A stretch of 64,000 bases of DNA from Litorivita pollutaquae (GTDB lineage Bacteria; Pseudomonadota; Alphaproteobacteria; Rhodobacterales; Rhodobacteraceae). Within the stretch, counting starts at the first letter, position 1, and every line of letters starts with the position of its first letter. The DNA lies in NCBI RefSeq assembly GCF_003205515.1, contig NZ_KZ826481.1, forward strand, positions 600,660 to 664,659, in the 5' to 3' direction. Shown here piece after piece: positions 8,602 through 17,248 of this stretch. Below the pieces are notes generated by a model. The model saw only the letters and a list, made by a program, of their open reading frames with translations, was not told where the DNA came from and ran no database searches. Made by a program: the position numbers and the translations under genes.

Positions 8602-9918
8602 TCAGACCGCAGATTTGCGGGCACTTTCGGGGCCGTGAGGATGTTTGGCGTGGGGATATTCTGCATGGACGTGATCATGGGAATGGTCGTGGCTGTGACC
8701 ATGACTATGTCCATGGGAGTGCCCATCCGTGTGACTGTGGTCATGCCCGTGGTCGCCGTGGTGGTGGTGATGATGGTGCGCATGATCATGCCCAGCGCCC
8801 GTTTCCAGCCGGCACATGCCAGTGCAGAAGCGATCACAGAGTGTGCAATCTTCGACGTTCGAGCCGGGCGCAGAGGCGCCTTGGCCTTCAACATGGTGGT
8901 GGTGGCTTTCTTGCACCGCGCCGACCTCGGCTTCAAAGCCCAAGACCTGTGTGCGGTATTTACATAGAACGCAGGTGGGGGGGGGCACATCGCCAAAAGC
9001 CGGGTGGTCTTTGCCCGCCTCGGCCAATTTGACGGCGTGGGCGGCGGGGGTGATTTCTTGCGCCCCCAAGCCTTCGATTTCAAGCACTTGAGTGCGGTAT
9101 CCGCAGATCCCACAATTTGGCACGGGCGTCGCGCCGGTTTGCTCCATCACCCGTTCGGCAAAGGTGGCAAGAACCTGAGGATGGTCATTCAGGTATCCGG
9201 CTTTGACGAATTGAATATCGGGATGCGCGGCGGCGACCTGATCGGTGAAGCCGTAGATGCGGTCGATCAAAATGCCGGTAAACAGGAAATAGGGGAAGAC
9301 GATGATGCGTTTGTAACCCAGCTTCGCCGCATGGGTCAGGCAGGGTTCGACCAATGGGAAAGTCACGCCGGAATAGCCGACCTCGCACCAGCCAAACCCG
9401 ATGCCTTCGTGCAGCATGCGCGCGATTTTGGCGACATTGCCGTTGGCGTCGGGGTCCGATGCCCCGCGCCCGATCACCACGAGGCAGGTGTCGTGCAAGG
9501 CAACCTCGCCGTGCGCGGCATTGGCCTTGGCCACGGCTTCGGTAATGCGGGCGCCGGCGGCCGCGATCATTTTCGGATCGACGCCCAATTCGCGGCCATA
9601 AGACACATCAATCCCGTGTTTTTCGGCGTAGGTATTAAGCACCGTGGGGATATCGTTTTTGGAATGCATCGCGGCAAAAAGCATACCGGGCACCGCGAGG
9701 ATACGGGTGCAGCCCGCTTCGCGCAGGCGGTCAAGCCCATCGCGGATCACCGGATTGGCAAATTCCAGATAGCCGTATTCCATCATCCAGTCATCGGGCA
9801 AATAGGCGGGCAATTTATCCGCCAGCACCGAAAATTCATCCACGGCAGATTGGCTGCGCGAGCCGTGACCGCAGATCATAACACCGGTTTTGGGTGGGGT
9901 GGCTGTCTGGCTGCCCAT
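8602..9918 (-). CDS. cbiX: CbiX-like sirohydrochlorin/cobalt chelatase with cysteine pairs and His-rich tail
   Basis: 438 aa. Residues 1-260 are a duplicated class II chelatase: GVMICGHGSRSQ (His18 metal ligand), FAAMHSKNDIP (His85) and a second half with HDTCLVVIGRG and FPYFLFTG. The C-terminal part carries two similar CxxCxYRTQ elements (C269/C272 and C316/C319), a CTLCDRFCTGMC cluster (C358, C361, C365, C369) and a stretch (about 378-428) that is nearly half histidine. Such tails in CbiX proteins hold an Fe-S cluster or store metal. AGGAGG precedes ATG 9918; 3 nt separate it from the upstream gene. Role in cobalt insertion or delivery is inferred. Confidence 0.88.
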   Translation of the reverse strand: MGSQTATPPKTGVMICGHGSRSQSAVDEFSVLADKLPAYLPDDWMMEYGYLEFANPVIRDGLDRLREAGCTRILAVPGMLFAAMHSKNDIPTVLNTYAEKHGIDVSYGRELGVDPKMIAAAGARITEAVAKANAAHGEVALHDTCLVVIGRGASDPDANGNVAKIARMLHEGIGFGWCEVGYSGVTFPLVEPCLTHAAKLGYKRIIVFPYFLFTGILIDRIYGFTDQVAAAHPDIQFVKAGYLNDHPQVLATFAERVMEQTGATPVPNCGICGYRTQVLEIEGLGAQEITPAAHAVKLAEAGKDHPAFGDVPPPTCVLCKYRTQVLGFEAEVGAVQESHHHHVEGQGASAPGSNVEDCTLCDRFCTGMCRLETGAGHDHAHHHHHHHGDHGHDHSHTDGHSHGHSHGHSHDHSHDHVHAEYPHAKHPHGPESARKSAV

Positions 9919-9921
9919 GGC

Positions 9922-10182
9922 TTATGCCTCCTGCAATTCTTCGTCTGTGTTTTCCGCCTCGGCCTTTTCGTTGTCGCGGGATTTTCCGCGCAGGCCCTGG
10001 GCCAAACCGATGGCAATCGCTGTGCCGATCGCCACCCCCGCAAGCCAATGCCCGTGCCCTGCGACTTCGGCAAGATGCCCGACATGGGCCAGGGCGGCAG
10101 CAGGGGTCAACGCGGCGGCGCCGACACTGGCCAGCCCCACGAGGGCCTTGCCGGTAATGGTGTTGAATGTGTTGGTGCGCAT
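9922..10182 (-). CDS. small membrane protein of the cobalamin cluster (DUF6732-like)
   Basis: 86 aa from ATG 10182 (AAGGGG ribosome site). An N-terminal export-type hydrophobic segment (about 10-32, ALVGLASVGAAALTPAAALA) is followed by a His-bearing loop HVGHLAEVAGHGHW, a second hydrophobic helix, and an acidic tail. This layout resembles a small family seen next to B12 genes in Rhodobacterales; His residues in the outer loop suggest metal contact. First gene of the minus-strand cob operon, 3 nt before cbiX. Function unknown; cobalt uptake or sensing is inference. Confidence 0.75.
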   Translation of the reverse strand: MRTNTFNTITGKALVGLASVGAAALTPAAALAHVGHLAEVAGHGHWLAGVAIGTAIAIGLAQGLRGKSRDNEKAEAENTDEELQEA

Positions 10183-10586
10183 GGCACTTTCCCCTTCTCT
10201 GTCCATTTCATCAGACCGCCAATGGGAAGGAGCGCGAAACCGGCCAAAGCCCCGTTTCGACAATGTGACGCTGCACACCATAGCCCCCTGTTTGGGTCGG
10301 CCTGCGCGTGCACTCCTCTCCGGCCCATGGCGGGCTTCGTCTCATGGCGGGGGTATATACTGCTATGCCCACGCCATGCAATCGCCCAAACCGGCATAAC
10401 CGGATCAAATTGCGCCCGCATCGAAGACGCGCGCCTGTCACGCCCACGGCGCGCGGAACTTTGCCCGATTGCGCCGCGCCGCGATCCCGGCTGTGCGGTG
10501 ACGCAGGGAAGATGCGCTCAAAGCCATATTGGTGCGCAGGCCAGAATGGATTAGATGTCCGGCAACAGCGTGGAAAGGAAAATGCA
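10183..10586. other. 404-nt divergent intergenic region upstream of cob operon and yqjG
   Basis: Serves the minus-strand cob operon and the plus-strand reductase. A possible promoter faces left (10354-10381), leaving a leader of about 160 nt. I looked for the cobalamin riboswitch boxes and could not find a convincing set. A small hairpin with CGAAAC / GTTTCG arms lies near 10235-10260. No gene seen. Confidence 0.6.
10354..10381 (-). promoter_or_regulatory. candidate promoter of the cob operon
   Basis: On the minus strand TTGCAT, 16 bases, TATATA. It resembles a sigma-70 promoter and stands out in a GC-rich setting. Predicted transcript starts near 10345. Confidence 0.35.
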
Positions 10587-11561
10587 ATGGGCCTGCTGCA
10601 AGATGGCGTCTGGAAAGACCAATGGTATGACACCAAAGACACCGGCGGATCGTTCGAACGCTCTGCCGCGTCCTTTCGCAATTGGATCACCGCAGATGGC
10701 AGCGCAGGCCCCTCGGGTGCGGGCGGGTTCGCCGGAGCAAGCGGGCGCTATCATCTTTATGTCTCGCTCGCCTGCCCTTGGGCGCACCGCACCTTGATTT
10801 TCCGCACTCTCAAAAATCTGGAAGACCATATTAGCATCTCGGTGGTGCATCCCGATATGTTGGCGGATGGCTGGACCTTTGACCAAAATTTCGATGGCGC
10901 AACCGGTGATACATTGTTCGGCCTGCAATTCCTGCGCGAGATCTACCTCAAGACCGATCCCAAACTGTCGGGCCGTGTCACCGTGCCGGTGTTATGGGAC
11001 AAAGAGCGCAACACCATTGTATCGAATGAGAGTTCGGAAATCATCCGCATGTTCAATTCCGCCTTTGACGGGATCACCGGCAATACCGATGATTATTGGC
11101 CCAAAGAATTGCGAGACGAGATCGAAACCATCAACGCCCGCATCTATGACACCGTCAACAACGGCGTCTACAAAGCCGGATTCGCGACCAGCCAGGAGGC
11201 CTATGATGCCGCCATTGGACCACTATTCGACAGCCTCGATTGGATTGACGGTCTGCTCGGCGCGCGCCGTTATCTGACCGGGGATCGCATCACCGAAGCC
11301 GATTGGCGGCTGTTCACCACCTTGGTGCGCTTCGATCAGGTCTATCACACACATTTCAAATGCAATCTGCGCCAAATCACGGATTACCCGCATCTATGGC
11401 CCTATCTGCGCGCGCTTTATCAATGGGAGGGCGTGGCCAAAACCGTGGCGGCGGATCATTTCATCCGGCACTATTACTACAGCCACGATATGATCAATCC
11501 GAACCGGATCATACCGATTAGCCCCAATCCCGATTTCATGGCGCCACACGGACGCGGGTAA
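10587..11561 (+). CDS. yqjG: glutathionyl-hydroquinone reductase (Xi-class glutathione transferase)
   Basis: 324 aa from ATG 10587, after GGAAAGGA. The Xi-class hallmark is SLACPWAHRTLI with the catalytic Cys, followed by SVVHPDML and the C-terminal FTTLVRFDQVYHTHFKCN, where the tyrosine contacts the glutathionyl group. It reduces glutathionyl-hydroquinones with a second glutathione. Standard length, cytosolic, single gene. Confidence 0.93.
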   Translation: MGLLQDGVWKDQWYDTKDTGGSFERSAASFRNWITADGSAGPSGAGGFAGASGRYHLYVSLACPWAHRTLIFRTLKNLEDHISISVVHPDMLADGWTFDQNFDGATGDTLFGLQFLREIYLKTDPKLSGRVTVPVLWDKERNTIVSNESSEIIRMFNSAFDGITGNTDDYWPKELRDEIETINARIYDTVNNGVYKAGFATSQEAYDAAIGPLFDSLDWIDGLLGARRYLTGDRITEADWRLFTTLVRFDQVYHTHFKCNLRQITDYPHLWPYLRALYQWEGVAKTVAADHFIRHYYYSHDMINPNRIIPISPNPDFMAPHGRG

Positions 11562-11693
11562 GGGTGCCGCCGCCCAGCGCGTGCGCGAATTTCAAATCCA
11601 GCTCTTGCCCGATGCGGGTTCCGGTCAACACCCAAGGCGCGCGGCATGGGGGCGTCTCGGGCAATCTGTGCGCCAACCGCCCTGTTTCGCGTC

Positions 11694-12077
11694 CTAGCCC
11701 ACGCGGGCGTAATGCTCGACCATCGCCGCAAGATCTTCAGGCGGCGCATCCGATTGCACCATCGCACAGGCGTTTTGCGCGTGATGAAAGATTGATCCGT
11801 CTGAAAAAAAGCTGGTGTTGGTGACAAAAATCACCCGCGTGTCCGGATATCGGTATGATGCGAAATCGGCCACGGCAAAGGCGCTGCCTTCGGTGAGAAC
11901 CAGATCCAGAACGATGATATCAAAGGCTTCTCTTTGCAGGGCGGCGATGGCCTCGGCTTGTCCGCGCACGAGACGGACGGACGAGCCGAGGCGCTCGACA
12001 TGGCGTTGCCAAAGCCTGCCGAGGTCCGGTTGGCTTTCCACAATCAGAACCTTCGTGCCTAGGGCGCTATCTATCAC
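11694..12077 (-). CDS. single-domain response-regulator-like protein, degenerate
   Basis: 127 aa if it starts at GTG 12077, which has a clear GAGGGAG site six bases upstream; ATG 12119 or 12176 are alternatives. KVLIVESQPDLGRLWQRHV looks like the first strand and helix of a receiver domain, and IIVLDLVL holds the expected phospho-acceptor Asp. The first acidic pair is reduced to one Glu, and the conserved Lys near the C-terminus is replaced by Gln (AMVQSDAPP). No output domain. No partner kinase is adjacent. It may be a weakly or non-phosphorylated adaptor. Confidence 0.7.
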   Translation of the reverse strand: MIDSALGTKVLIVESQPDLGRLWQRHVERLGSSVRLVRGQAEAIAALQREAFDIIVLDLVLTEGSAFAVADFASYRYPDTRVIFVTNTSFFSDGSIFHHAQNACAMVQSDAPPEDLAAMVEHYARVG

Positions 12078-12297
12078 GGCTGTCTCCCTCAAAACATCCT
12101 GCGACATGCCGCCCCGCATTGCTATGAGGCTCCCTTCCTCATTAACATTGGTTAACCATGTCTTACTCCCATTCATCGTTCGGGAATGCTAACAAATGGT
12201 TAATATGCGCGTTTACCACATAAAGAACACGTTCTGCCGCTTGCACCTTTTACGAAAATCCGTTTGAAGCGAAGCCGAACAAAGGGAGCGAAAGGCG

Positions 12298-12693
12298 ATG
12301 ACCAGCTGGATTACGATCTGTGACACCTGTAAACGTGACGATTGGGATGCAGAAAGCGGGATCACCGATGGCGAAGCGTTGGCCGCATTGATCGAAGCCG
12401 AAGTCGCCGCCCAAATCCCGACACAGGGAGCAGATGCGCCGGTCAAAACGCGCCGGGTGTCGTGTTTGATGGGCTGTTCGCATGGGTGCAACATCGCGGT
12501 GCAAAGTGCGGGAAAATTGGCCTATACATTGGGCCGGTTCGAAGCAAGCGCCGAGGATGCCAGCGCCATCGTCTCTTATGCTGTCAAACATGCCGCCACT
12601 GAAAATGGACAAGTGCCGTATCGGGAATGGCCGCAAGGGGTGAAGGGACATTTTGTCACCCGCCACCCGCCGTTGCCCGCCACCTCCGAATGA
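12298..12693 (+). CDS. DUF1636 metal-binding protein
   Basis: 131 aa. CDTCKRDDWD near the N-terminus and CLMGCSHGCNIAVQ in the middle give two cysteine groups (CxxC and CxxxCxxxC) as in DUF1636, a ferredoxin-like thioredoxin-fold family found in cobalamin clusters. A GGGAG site precedes the ATG. First of a plus-strand trio with cobD and cbiB, 7 nt before cobD. Suggested job: Fe-S or cobalt handling in the B12 route; unproven. Confidence 0.85.
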   Translation: MTSWITICDTCKRDDWDAESGITDGEALAALIEAEVAAQIPTQGADAPVKTRRVSCLMGCSHGCNIAVQSAGKLAYTLGRFEASAEDASAIVSYAVKHAATENGQVPYREWPQGVKGHFVTRHPPLPATSE

Positions 12694-12700
12694 GGCCGAC

Positions 12701-13765
12701 ATGAAAGCGCCCGCCCCGCACACCACCGCACCGCCGCATCAGGACGCACAGCCCAACCGCGCGTTGCCGCGACGTGACCATGGCGGCGGGCTTGATGCGG
12801 CCGTGGCGCGGTATGGCGGGATACGGAGCGATTGGATTGATCTGTCAACGGGGATCAACCCCCTGCCCTATCCGGTGCCGCCGCTTTCGGCGCAAGATTG
12901 GACAGCCCTACCTGACGCCGCCGCGCAAGATGCGCTCGAAGCCGCCGCGCGGGCATTTTGGAAGATACCGGATGGAGTCGGCATTGTTGCCGCACCGGGG
13001 GCCAGTGCATTGATCGCGCGCCTGCCCGCGCTCTTGCCGCGCGGGCGCGCGCATATTCCCGCACCAACCTATAACGAACATGCGGCCGCCTTTATCAGCG
13101 CCGGTTGGCAAGTGGTCGGCAGCGCCGAAACCCAAGAGACATGCGCCGCAAAGGTTGTGGTGCACCCCAACAACCCGACCGGAAATTTCCACCACCTACA
13201 GACGCCCCCTGAACCGCATCCCGCCGCACTCACCGTGATCGACGAAAGCTTTTGCGACGTCGCCCCCGAGCGGAGCCTCATCGCACAGGGCTCCGCTGAC
13301 GGGCGGATCATATTGAAAAGTTTCGGAAAATTCTGGGGGCTTGCAGGGCTTAGATTGGGCTTTGCAATCGGAGATCCGAAATGGATTGCAGATCTGGCGA
13401 TGATGTTGGGCCCCTGGCCGGTGAGCGGCCCGGCGCTGCGCATCGGCGCGGCCGCCCTTGGCGATCCGCTTTGGGCACAACAAACCCGCAGGCGGTTGAA
13501 CGAGGACGCCGCGCAGCTTGATGCGCTGATGCTGCGCGCCGGCGCGCGGCTATATGATCGCGACGGCGCGGTGGCGGGCACCTCTTTGTTCCGTCTTTAT
13601 GATGTGCATAACGCCAGCGCATGGCAAGACCGTCTGGCGCGGCACCATATCTGGAGCCGGATTTTCCCCTATAGCGGCCATATGTTGCGCCTTGGCCTGC
13701 CGCATCCGGATCAATTCGGCCGGATCGAGGCGGCGCTCAACGCCGCACCGGATCAAGAAACATGA
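12701..13765 (+). CDS. cobD: L-threonine-O-3-phosphate decarboxylase (CobD; CobC in Pseudomonas naming)
   Basis: 354 aa PLP enzyme of the aminotransferase I/II fold. DLSTGINPLPYP opens the core, VVHPNNPTGN and VIDESFCDV hold substrate and cofactor contacts, and ILKSFGKFWGLAGLRLGFA has the Schiff-base Lys. It makes (R)-1-aminopropan-2-ol phosphate for the lower loop. The N-terminal 35 residues are Pro/Ala/His-rich and may be disordered. GAGG precedes ATG 12701. It overlaps cbiB by four bases. Confidence 0.92.
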   Translation: MKAPAPHTTAPPHQDAQPNRALPRRDHGGGLDAAVARYGGIRSDWIDLSTGINPLPYPVPPLSAQDWTALPDAAAQDALEAAARAFWKIPDGVGIVAAPGASALIARLPALLPRGRAHIPAPTYNEHAAAFISAGWQVVGSAETQETCAAKVVVHPNNPTGNFHHLQTPPEPHPAALTVIDESFCDVAPERSLIAQGSADGRIILKSFGKFWGLAGLRLGFAIGDPKWIADLAMMLGPWPVSGPALRIGAAALGDPLWAQQTRRRLNEDAAQLDALMLRAGARLYDRDGAVAGTSLFRLYDVHNASAWQDRLARHHIWSRIFPYSGHMLRLGLPHPDQFGRIEAALNAAPDQET

Positions 13766-14694
13766 GCCACGCGGGCGTGATGTGTCTGGCGCTCCTGCTT
13801 GACGCGCTGTTTGGCGAACCACGCTGGATCTGGTCGCGGCTGCCGCATCCGGCGGTGTTGATCGGGCGGGTCATCGGACATCTGGACCGCACCCTCAACC
13901 GCGCCGCCGACAGCGCCGCGCGGCGGCGCGCCATGGGGGTATTGACCGTGGTTTCGCTCTGCATTGGCGCGGTGATCATTGGGGGGATCCTGGCGGAGCT
14001 TGGCGGGATGATCGAAGCCTTATGCGCCGCGATCCTTCTGGCACAGAAATCATTGGTGCAGCATCTGCGCGACGTGGCGCGGGGATTGCGGTTGTCCACC
14101 GGCGAAGGCCGGCACATGGTCGCCCGCATCGTCGGCCGCGACACCCGCGATATGGACGATGCCGCCGTGGCCCGCGCCGCGATTGAATCTGGCGCAGAGA
14201 ATTTCTCCGATGGGGTGATTGCCCCGCTGTTTTGGGGGCTGATCGGCGGATTGCCTTTGATGTTGCTGTATAAAGCCGTGAACACGGCGGACAGTATGAT
14301 CGGCTATCGCACCCCGCGGCATAGTGATTTTGGATGGGCGGCCGCGCGGCTTGATGATCTGCTCAATCTCATCCCCGCGCGACTGTCGGCCGTGATGATC
14401 GCGGCGCTGCATGGGCAAATGCACCAATGGGGTGACATCGCCCGCGAGGCGCGTCAACACCGATCGCCCAATGCCGGATGGCCCGAAGCCGCGATGGCGC
14501 GGGGGTTGGATGTGGCTTTGTCGGGGCCGCGCGCCTATCATGGAACGATGCAAGATTTTCCCTATGTCCACGCCAGCGGCGCACAGGACATCGGCCCCCG
14601 CGAGATCGAAGCCGCGATTGCAGGACTATGGCGTGTCTGGCGGCTGGCTCTTGTTGCAACGCTGGCGCTGATGGTGATCGGCGCGGCCCTCTGA
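13762..14694 (+). CDS. cbiB: adenosylcobinamide-phosphate synthase CbiB
   Basis: 310 aa integral membrane protein with several hydrophobic segments. DALFGEPRWIWSRLPHPAVLIGR, VGRDTRDMDDAAVARAAIES and AENFSDGVIAPLFW are the family motifs, and NTADSMIGYR follows. It attaches aminopropanol phosphate to adenosylcobyric acid. The start overlaps the cobD stop (ATGA), so the two are coupled. Confidence 0.95.
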   Translation: MSHAGVMCLALLLDALFGEPRWIWSRLPHPAVLIGRVIGHLDRTLNRAADSAARRRAMGVLTVVSLCIGAVIIGGILAELGGMIEALCAAILLAQKSLVQHLRDVARGLRLSTGEGRHMVARIVGRDTRDMDDAAVARAAIESGAENFSDGVIAPLFWGLIGGLPLMLLYKAVNTADSMIGYRTPRHSDFGWAAARLDDLLNLIPARLSAVMIAALHGQMHQWGDIAREARQHRSPNAGWPEAAMARGLDVALSGPRAYHGTMQDFPYVHASGAQDIGPREIEAAIAGLWRVWRLALVATLALMVIGAAL

Positions 14695-14818
14695 TGCCCC
14701 TCGCCGCCGGGCGCGTGGGATCGACCGGAGATTGATCCTCGCGCTTGTAGGACAGACCTTGCTCCGCCGCATCTGCCGGTTATGCTGCAAGAAACTGCCT
14801 TTTAATTTGGAAATTCCT

Positions 14819-16024
14819 ATGCTTCTTCGTGACGTCTTTCGCCCGCTTAAACGCCTCTCGCTCGCGGCGGCTCTGGCCTTGCCGGCTTTAAGCCTGCCAG
14901 CGCTGGCCTCCGCCCAATGCGGCGGCAGTTTTTCTAGTTTTGTCAACGGCGTGGCCGCAGAAGCGCGGCAAATGGGATATGACCAAAACACCGTCGCCAA
15001 CTTCCTCTCGGGCGTGCGCCAAGATGGGGCCGTGCTTAAGGCCGATCGCGCCCAAGGCGTGTTTCAAATGGATTTCACCAGCTTTGCGCGGCGCTTGATT
15101 TCAAACAACCGTCTGCAAACCGGCCTATCGAAAGCGCGCCAACACGAGGCGATTTTCGCCAAGATGCAACGTGACTACGGAATACCGCCCGGGGTGCTTT
15201 TGGCCTTTTGGGCGTTTGAAACCGACTACGGCGCGTTCCAGGGCGATTTCAACACCCTGAACGCCTTGGTCACGCTGGCGCATGATTGCCGCAGGCCAGA
15301 GCTGTTCCGGCCGCAAATCTTTGCTGCGCTGAAGCTTTACACCATGGGCGATTTCAACCCACGCACCACCACCGGCGCATGGGCTGGCGAAATCGGCATG
15401 GTGCAAATGCTACCGCAAGATATCTTGGACAATGGCGTCGATGGCGATGGAGACGGCCATGTGCGGCTCAAAACCTCGCCGGCCGATGCGTTGTTATCGG
15501 GGGCAAAAATGTTGCGCCATATGGGATGGCAGGCCGGACAACCTTGGTTGCAAGAAGTCCGCGTGCCTGCCGAAATGGATTGGTCCAAGGCCGGTTTGCA
15601 AACCCGATTGTCCCCTGCGGAATGGCAACGTATGGGGGTGCAGCCGCGCAGCGGCGCGTGGCAAGCCAATCTGCCGGCCAGCCTGATCCTGCCGCAGGGG
15701 CGCAAAGGGCCGGCCTTTGTCGGCTATCCAAATTTCAACGTTTATTTCGAATGGAACCAAAGCTTCACCTATGTGCTGACTGCGGCCTATTTTGCCAACC
15801 GGCTCGGCGGCGCGCCGGTGTTTGACGCGGGCAATCCCGAACCCGGCCTCAACGGCGGACAGATGAAATCCTTGCAAAAGAAGCTGCGCAGCCGCGGACA
15901 TGACGTCGGAAAAATCGACGGGATCCTAGGCGCCGGCACCCGCACCGCCGTGCGCGCCGAGCAACAGCGCCTTGGTTTCCCCGCCGACGGATGGCCAACC
16001 GCAGCCTTATTGGGGAATCTATAA
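14819..16024 (+). CDS. lytic murein transglycosylase, MltB family, with peptidoglycan-binding domain
   Basis: 401 aa from ATG 14819. A signal peptide ends near ALASAQC; the following Cys is not in a clean lipobox. The SLT_2 domain contains LAFWAFETDYGAFQGDFNT with the catalytic Glu, then GEIGMVQMLPQDIL. The last 60 residues (SLQKKLRSRGHDVGKIDG, then GTRTAVRAEQQ) are a PG_binding_1 domain. Cleaves glycan strands in the periplasm. The ribosome site is weak. No co-transcribed neighbour is evident. Confidence 0.9.
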   Translation: MLLRDVFRPLKRLSLAAALALPALSLPALASAQCGGSFSSFVNGVAAEARQMGYDQNTVANFLSGVRQDGAVLKADRAQGVFQMDFTSFARRLISNNRLQTGLSKARQHEAIFAKMQRDYGIPPGVLLAFWAFETDYGAFQGDFNTLNALVTLAHDCRRPELFRPQIFAALKLYTMGDFNPRTTTGAWAGEIGMVQMLPQDILDNGVDGDGDGHVRLKTSPADALLSGAKMLRHMGWQAGQPWLQEVRVPAEMDWSKAGLQTRLSPAEWQRMGVQPRSGAWQANLPASLILPQGRKGPAFVGYPNFNVYFEWNQSFTYVLTAAYFANRLGGAPVFDAGNPEPGLNGGQMKSLQKKLRSRGHDVGKIDGILGAGTRTAVRAEQQRLGFPADGWPTAALLGNL

Positions 16025-16234
16025 ATTATATTATTATCAGCATCTTACCGATATCTTCAGCAACTCTTCGCACCATTTTCCTCAGTCAGCGCGGCGTAAA
16101 ATTGCCAATAGATCAGAAAAAATATGGAACGCCATGGCGGGGGTAGCGGTTGTGTGAGTGACGCAAGGCGGAGGACTGCGGGACACGCCCGCCCCCTCAC
16201 GACGCCCTTGCTTAACACTCAGGAGGATACACTC

Positions 16235-17176
16235 ATGAAGACGCTTTTGACATCGACAGCTTTGGCCCTGATTACCCTCACCCCTGCTTACGGCGACAGC
16301 CAAACCGCCGCCGATCCGGCAACCAACGCCGCCCCTGAAATGGCAACAGAACGTGCCGCAAACGGCACGCCGATGCACAGCCCATTCATCGACAGCAAGA
16401 CCGCAAATGCACAGGCAGCGATCATCGACCTGCGCGCCTCTGACTTGATCGGCAAACGGATCTACACCTCGGAAGAGGAATGGAGCGAACAATCCGTTGA
16501 TGACGTCTCCGGCAATTGGAATGATATCGGCGAAGTAAGCGATATTGTTCTGGCCAAAGACGGCAGCAGCGAAGCCGTGCTTCTCGACATCGGCGGGTTC
16601 CTCGGCATTGGTGAACGCACTGTCGCGGTGAAAATCGACGCTCTGGAATTTGTGCGTGATGGTGATGACGCGGGCGACTACTTTGTAGTGCTGACCGCCG
16701 ACCGCGCGACATTGGAAACCGCGCCGGAATTTGACGAAAGCAAAATAGGCGCTTGGACCTCCGCCGCGTTCACTGAAACCAAAGATGCGGCCAATCGCAC
16801 CAAAGACAAATTGGCGGCAACTGCATCTGACGCCAAAGACAAATTGCACAACATGACCGCAAATTCGTCGGCGCCGATGGAGGGCTTTGTAATGGTCGAT
16901 GCGGATAAGATCACCGCAGAGCAGCTTGACGGGCAATGGGTCTATGACGCCACCGGTGAACATATTGGCGAAGTGTCGGAAATTAATTTGAACGCCGACG
17001 GTAAAGTGAGCGATGTGATCATCGATGTGGGCGGCTTTTTGGGCATGGGCGAAAAACCTGTCGCCTTGGCCTATGACGAAATCAAATTGCAACGTGCCAA
17101 GGACGGCGATGAATTGCGCGTCAATGTCAACGCCACCAAGGAAGAGCTGGAAGCGATGCCCGAATACGGCAGCTAA
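16235..17176 (+). CDS. exported protein with two PRC-barrel domains
   Basis: 313 aa with an AGGAGG site and an N-terminal signal sequence (MKTLLTSTALALITLTPAYG). PRC-barrel domain 1 runs about 70-165 (DIVLAKDGSSEAVLLDIGGF) and domain 2 about 220-300 (EINLNADGKVSDVIIDVGGF); both share the D(V/I)GGFLG(I/M)GE core. Between them lies a Lys/Ala/Asp helix (TKDKLAATASDAKDKL) that resembles LEA-type 11-residue repeats. Probably periplasmic; role unknown, stress or envelope function is a guess. Closed by a strong terminator. Confidence 0.85.
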   Translation: MKTLLTSTALALITLTPAYGDSQTAADPATNAAPEMATERAANGTPMHSPFIDSKTANAQAAIIDLRASDLIGKRIYTSEEEWSEQSVDDVSGNWNDIGEVSDIVLAKDGSSEAVLLDIGGFLGIGERTVAVKIDALEFVRDGDDAGDYFVVLTADRATLETAPEFDESKIGAWTSAAFTETKDAANRTKDKLAATASDAKDKLHNMTANSSAPMEGFVMVDADKITAEQLDGQWVYDATGEHIGEVSEINLNADGKVSDVIIDVGGFLGMGEKPVALAYDEIKLQRAKDGDELRVNVNATKEELEAMPEYGS

Positions 17177-17200
17177 CCCGCCTCTCGCCTAGAACATGCG

Positions 17201-17237
17201 CCCCGCGCCGGACCCTTCCGGCGCGGGGTGTTTTTTT
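17201..17237 (+). terminator. Rho-independent terminator after the PRC-barrel gene
   Basis: CCCCGCGCCGGA, a short loop, TCCGGCGCGGGG, followed by TGTTTTTTT. The T-run serves only the plus strand. Confidence 0.9.
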
Positions 17238-17248
17238 GAATCAATCGC

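Noticed and set aside
8640-8790. Repetitive CATG/GTGG-rich stretch that looked like a microsatellite or short repeat array
   Set aside because: It is the His/Gly/Asp-rich coding tail of the CbiX-like protein; units are irregular codon repeats.
10183-10420. Cobalamin riboswitch in the cob operon leader
   Set aside because: I could not match the B12 box or the conserved core; only a plain hairpin is visible. A covariance search would settle it.
12150-12170. CtrA-binding site near the receiver gene
   Set aside because: TTAA half-sites are six rather than seven bases apart; kept only as a weak note.
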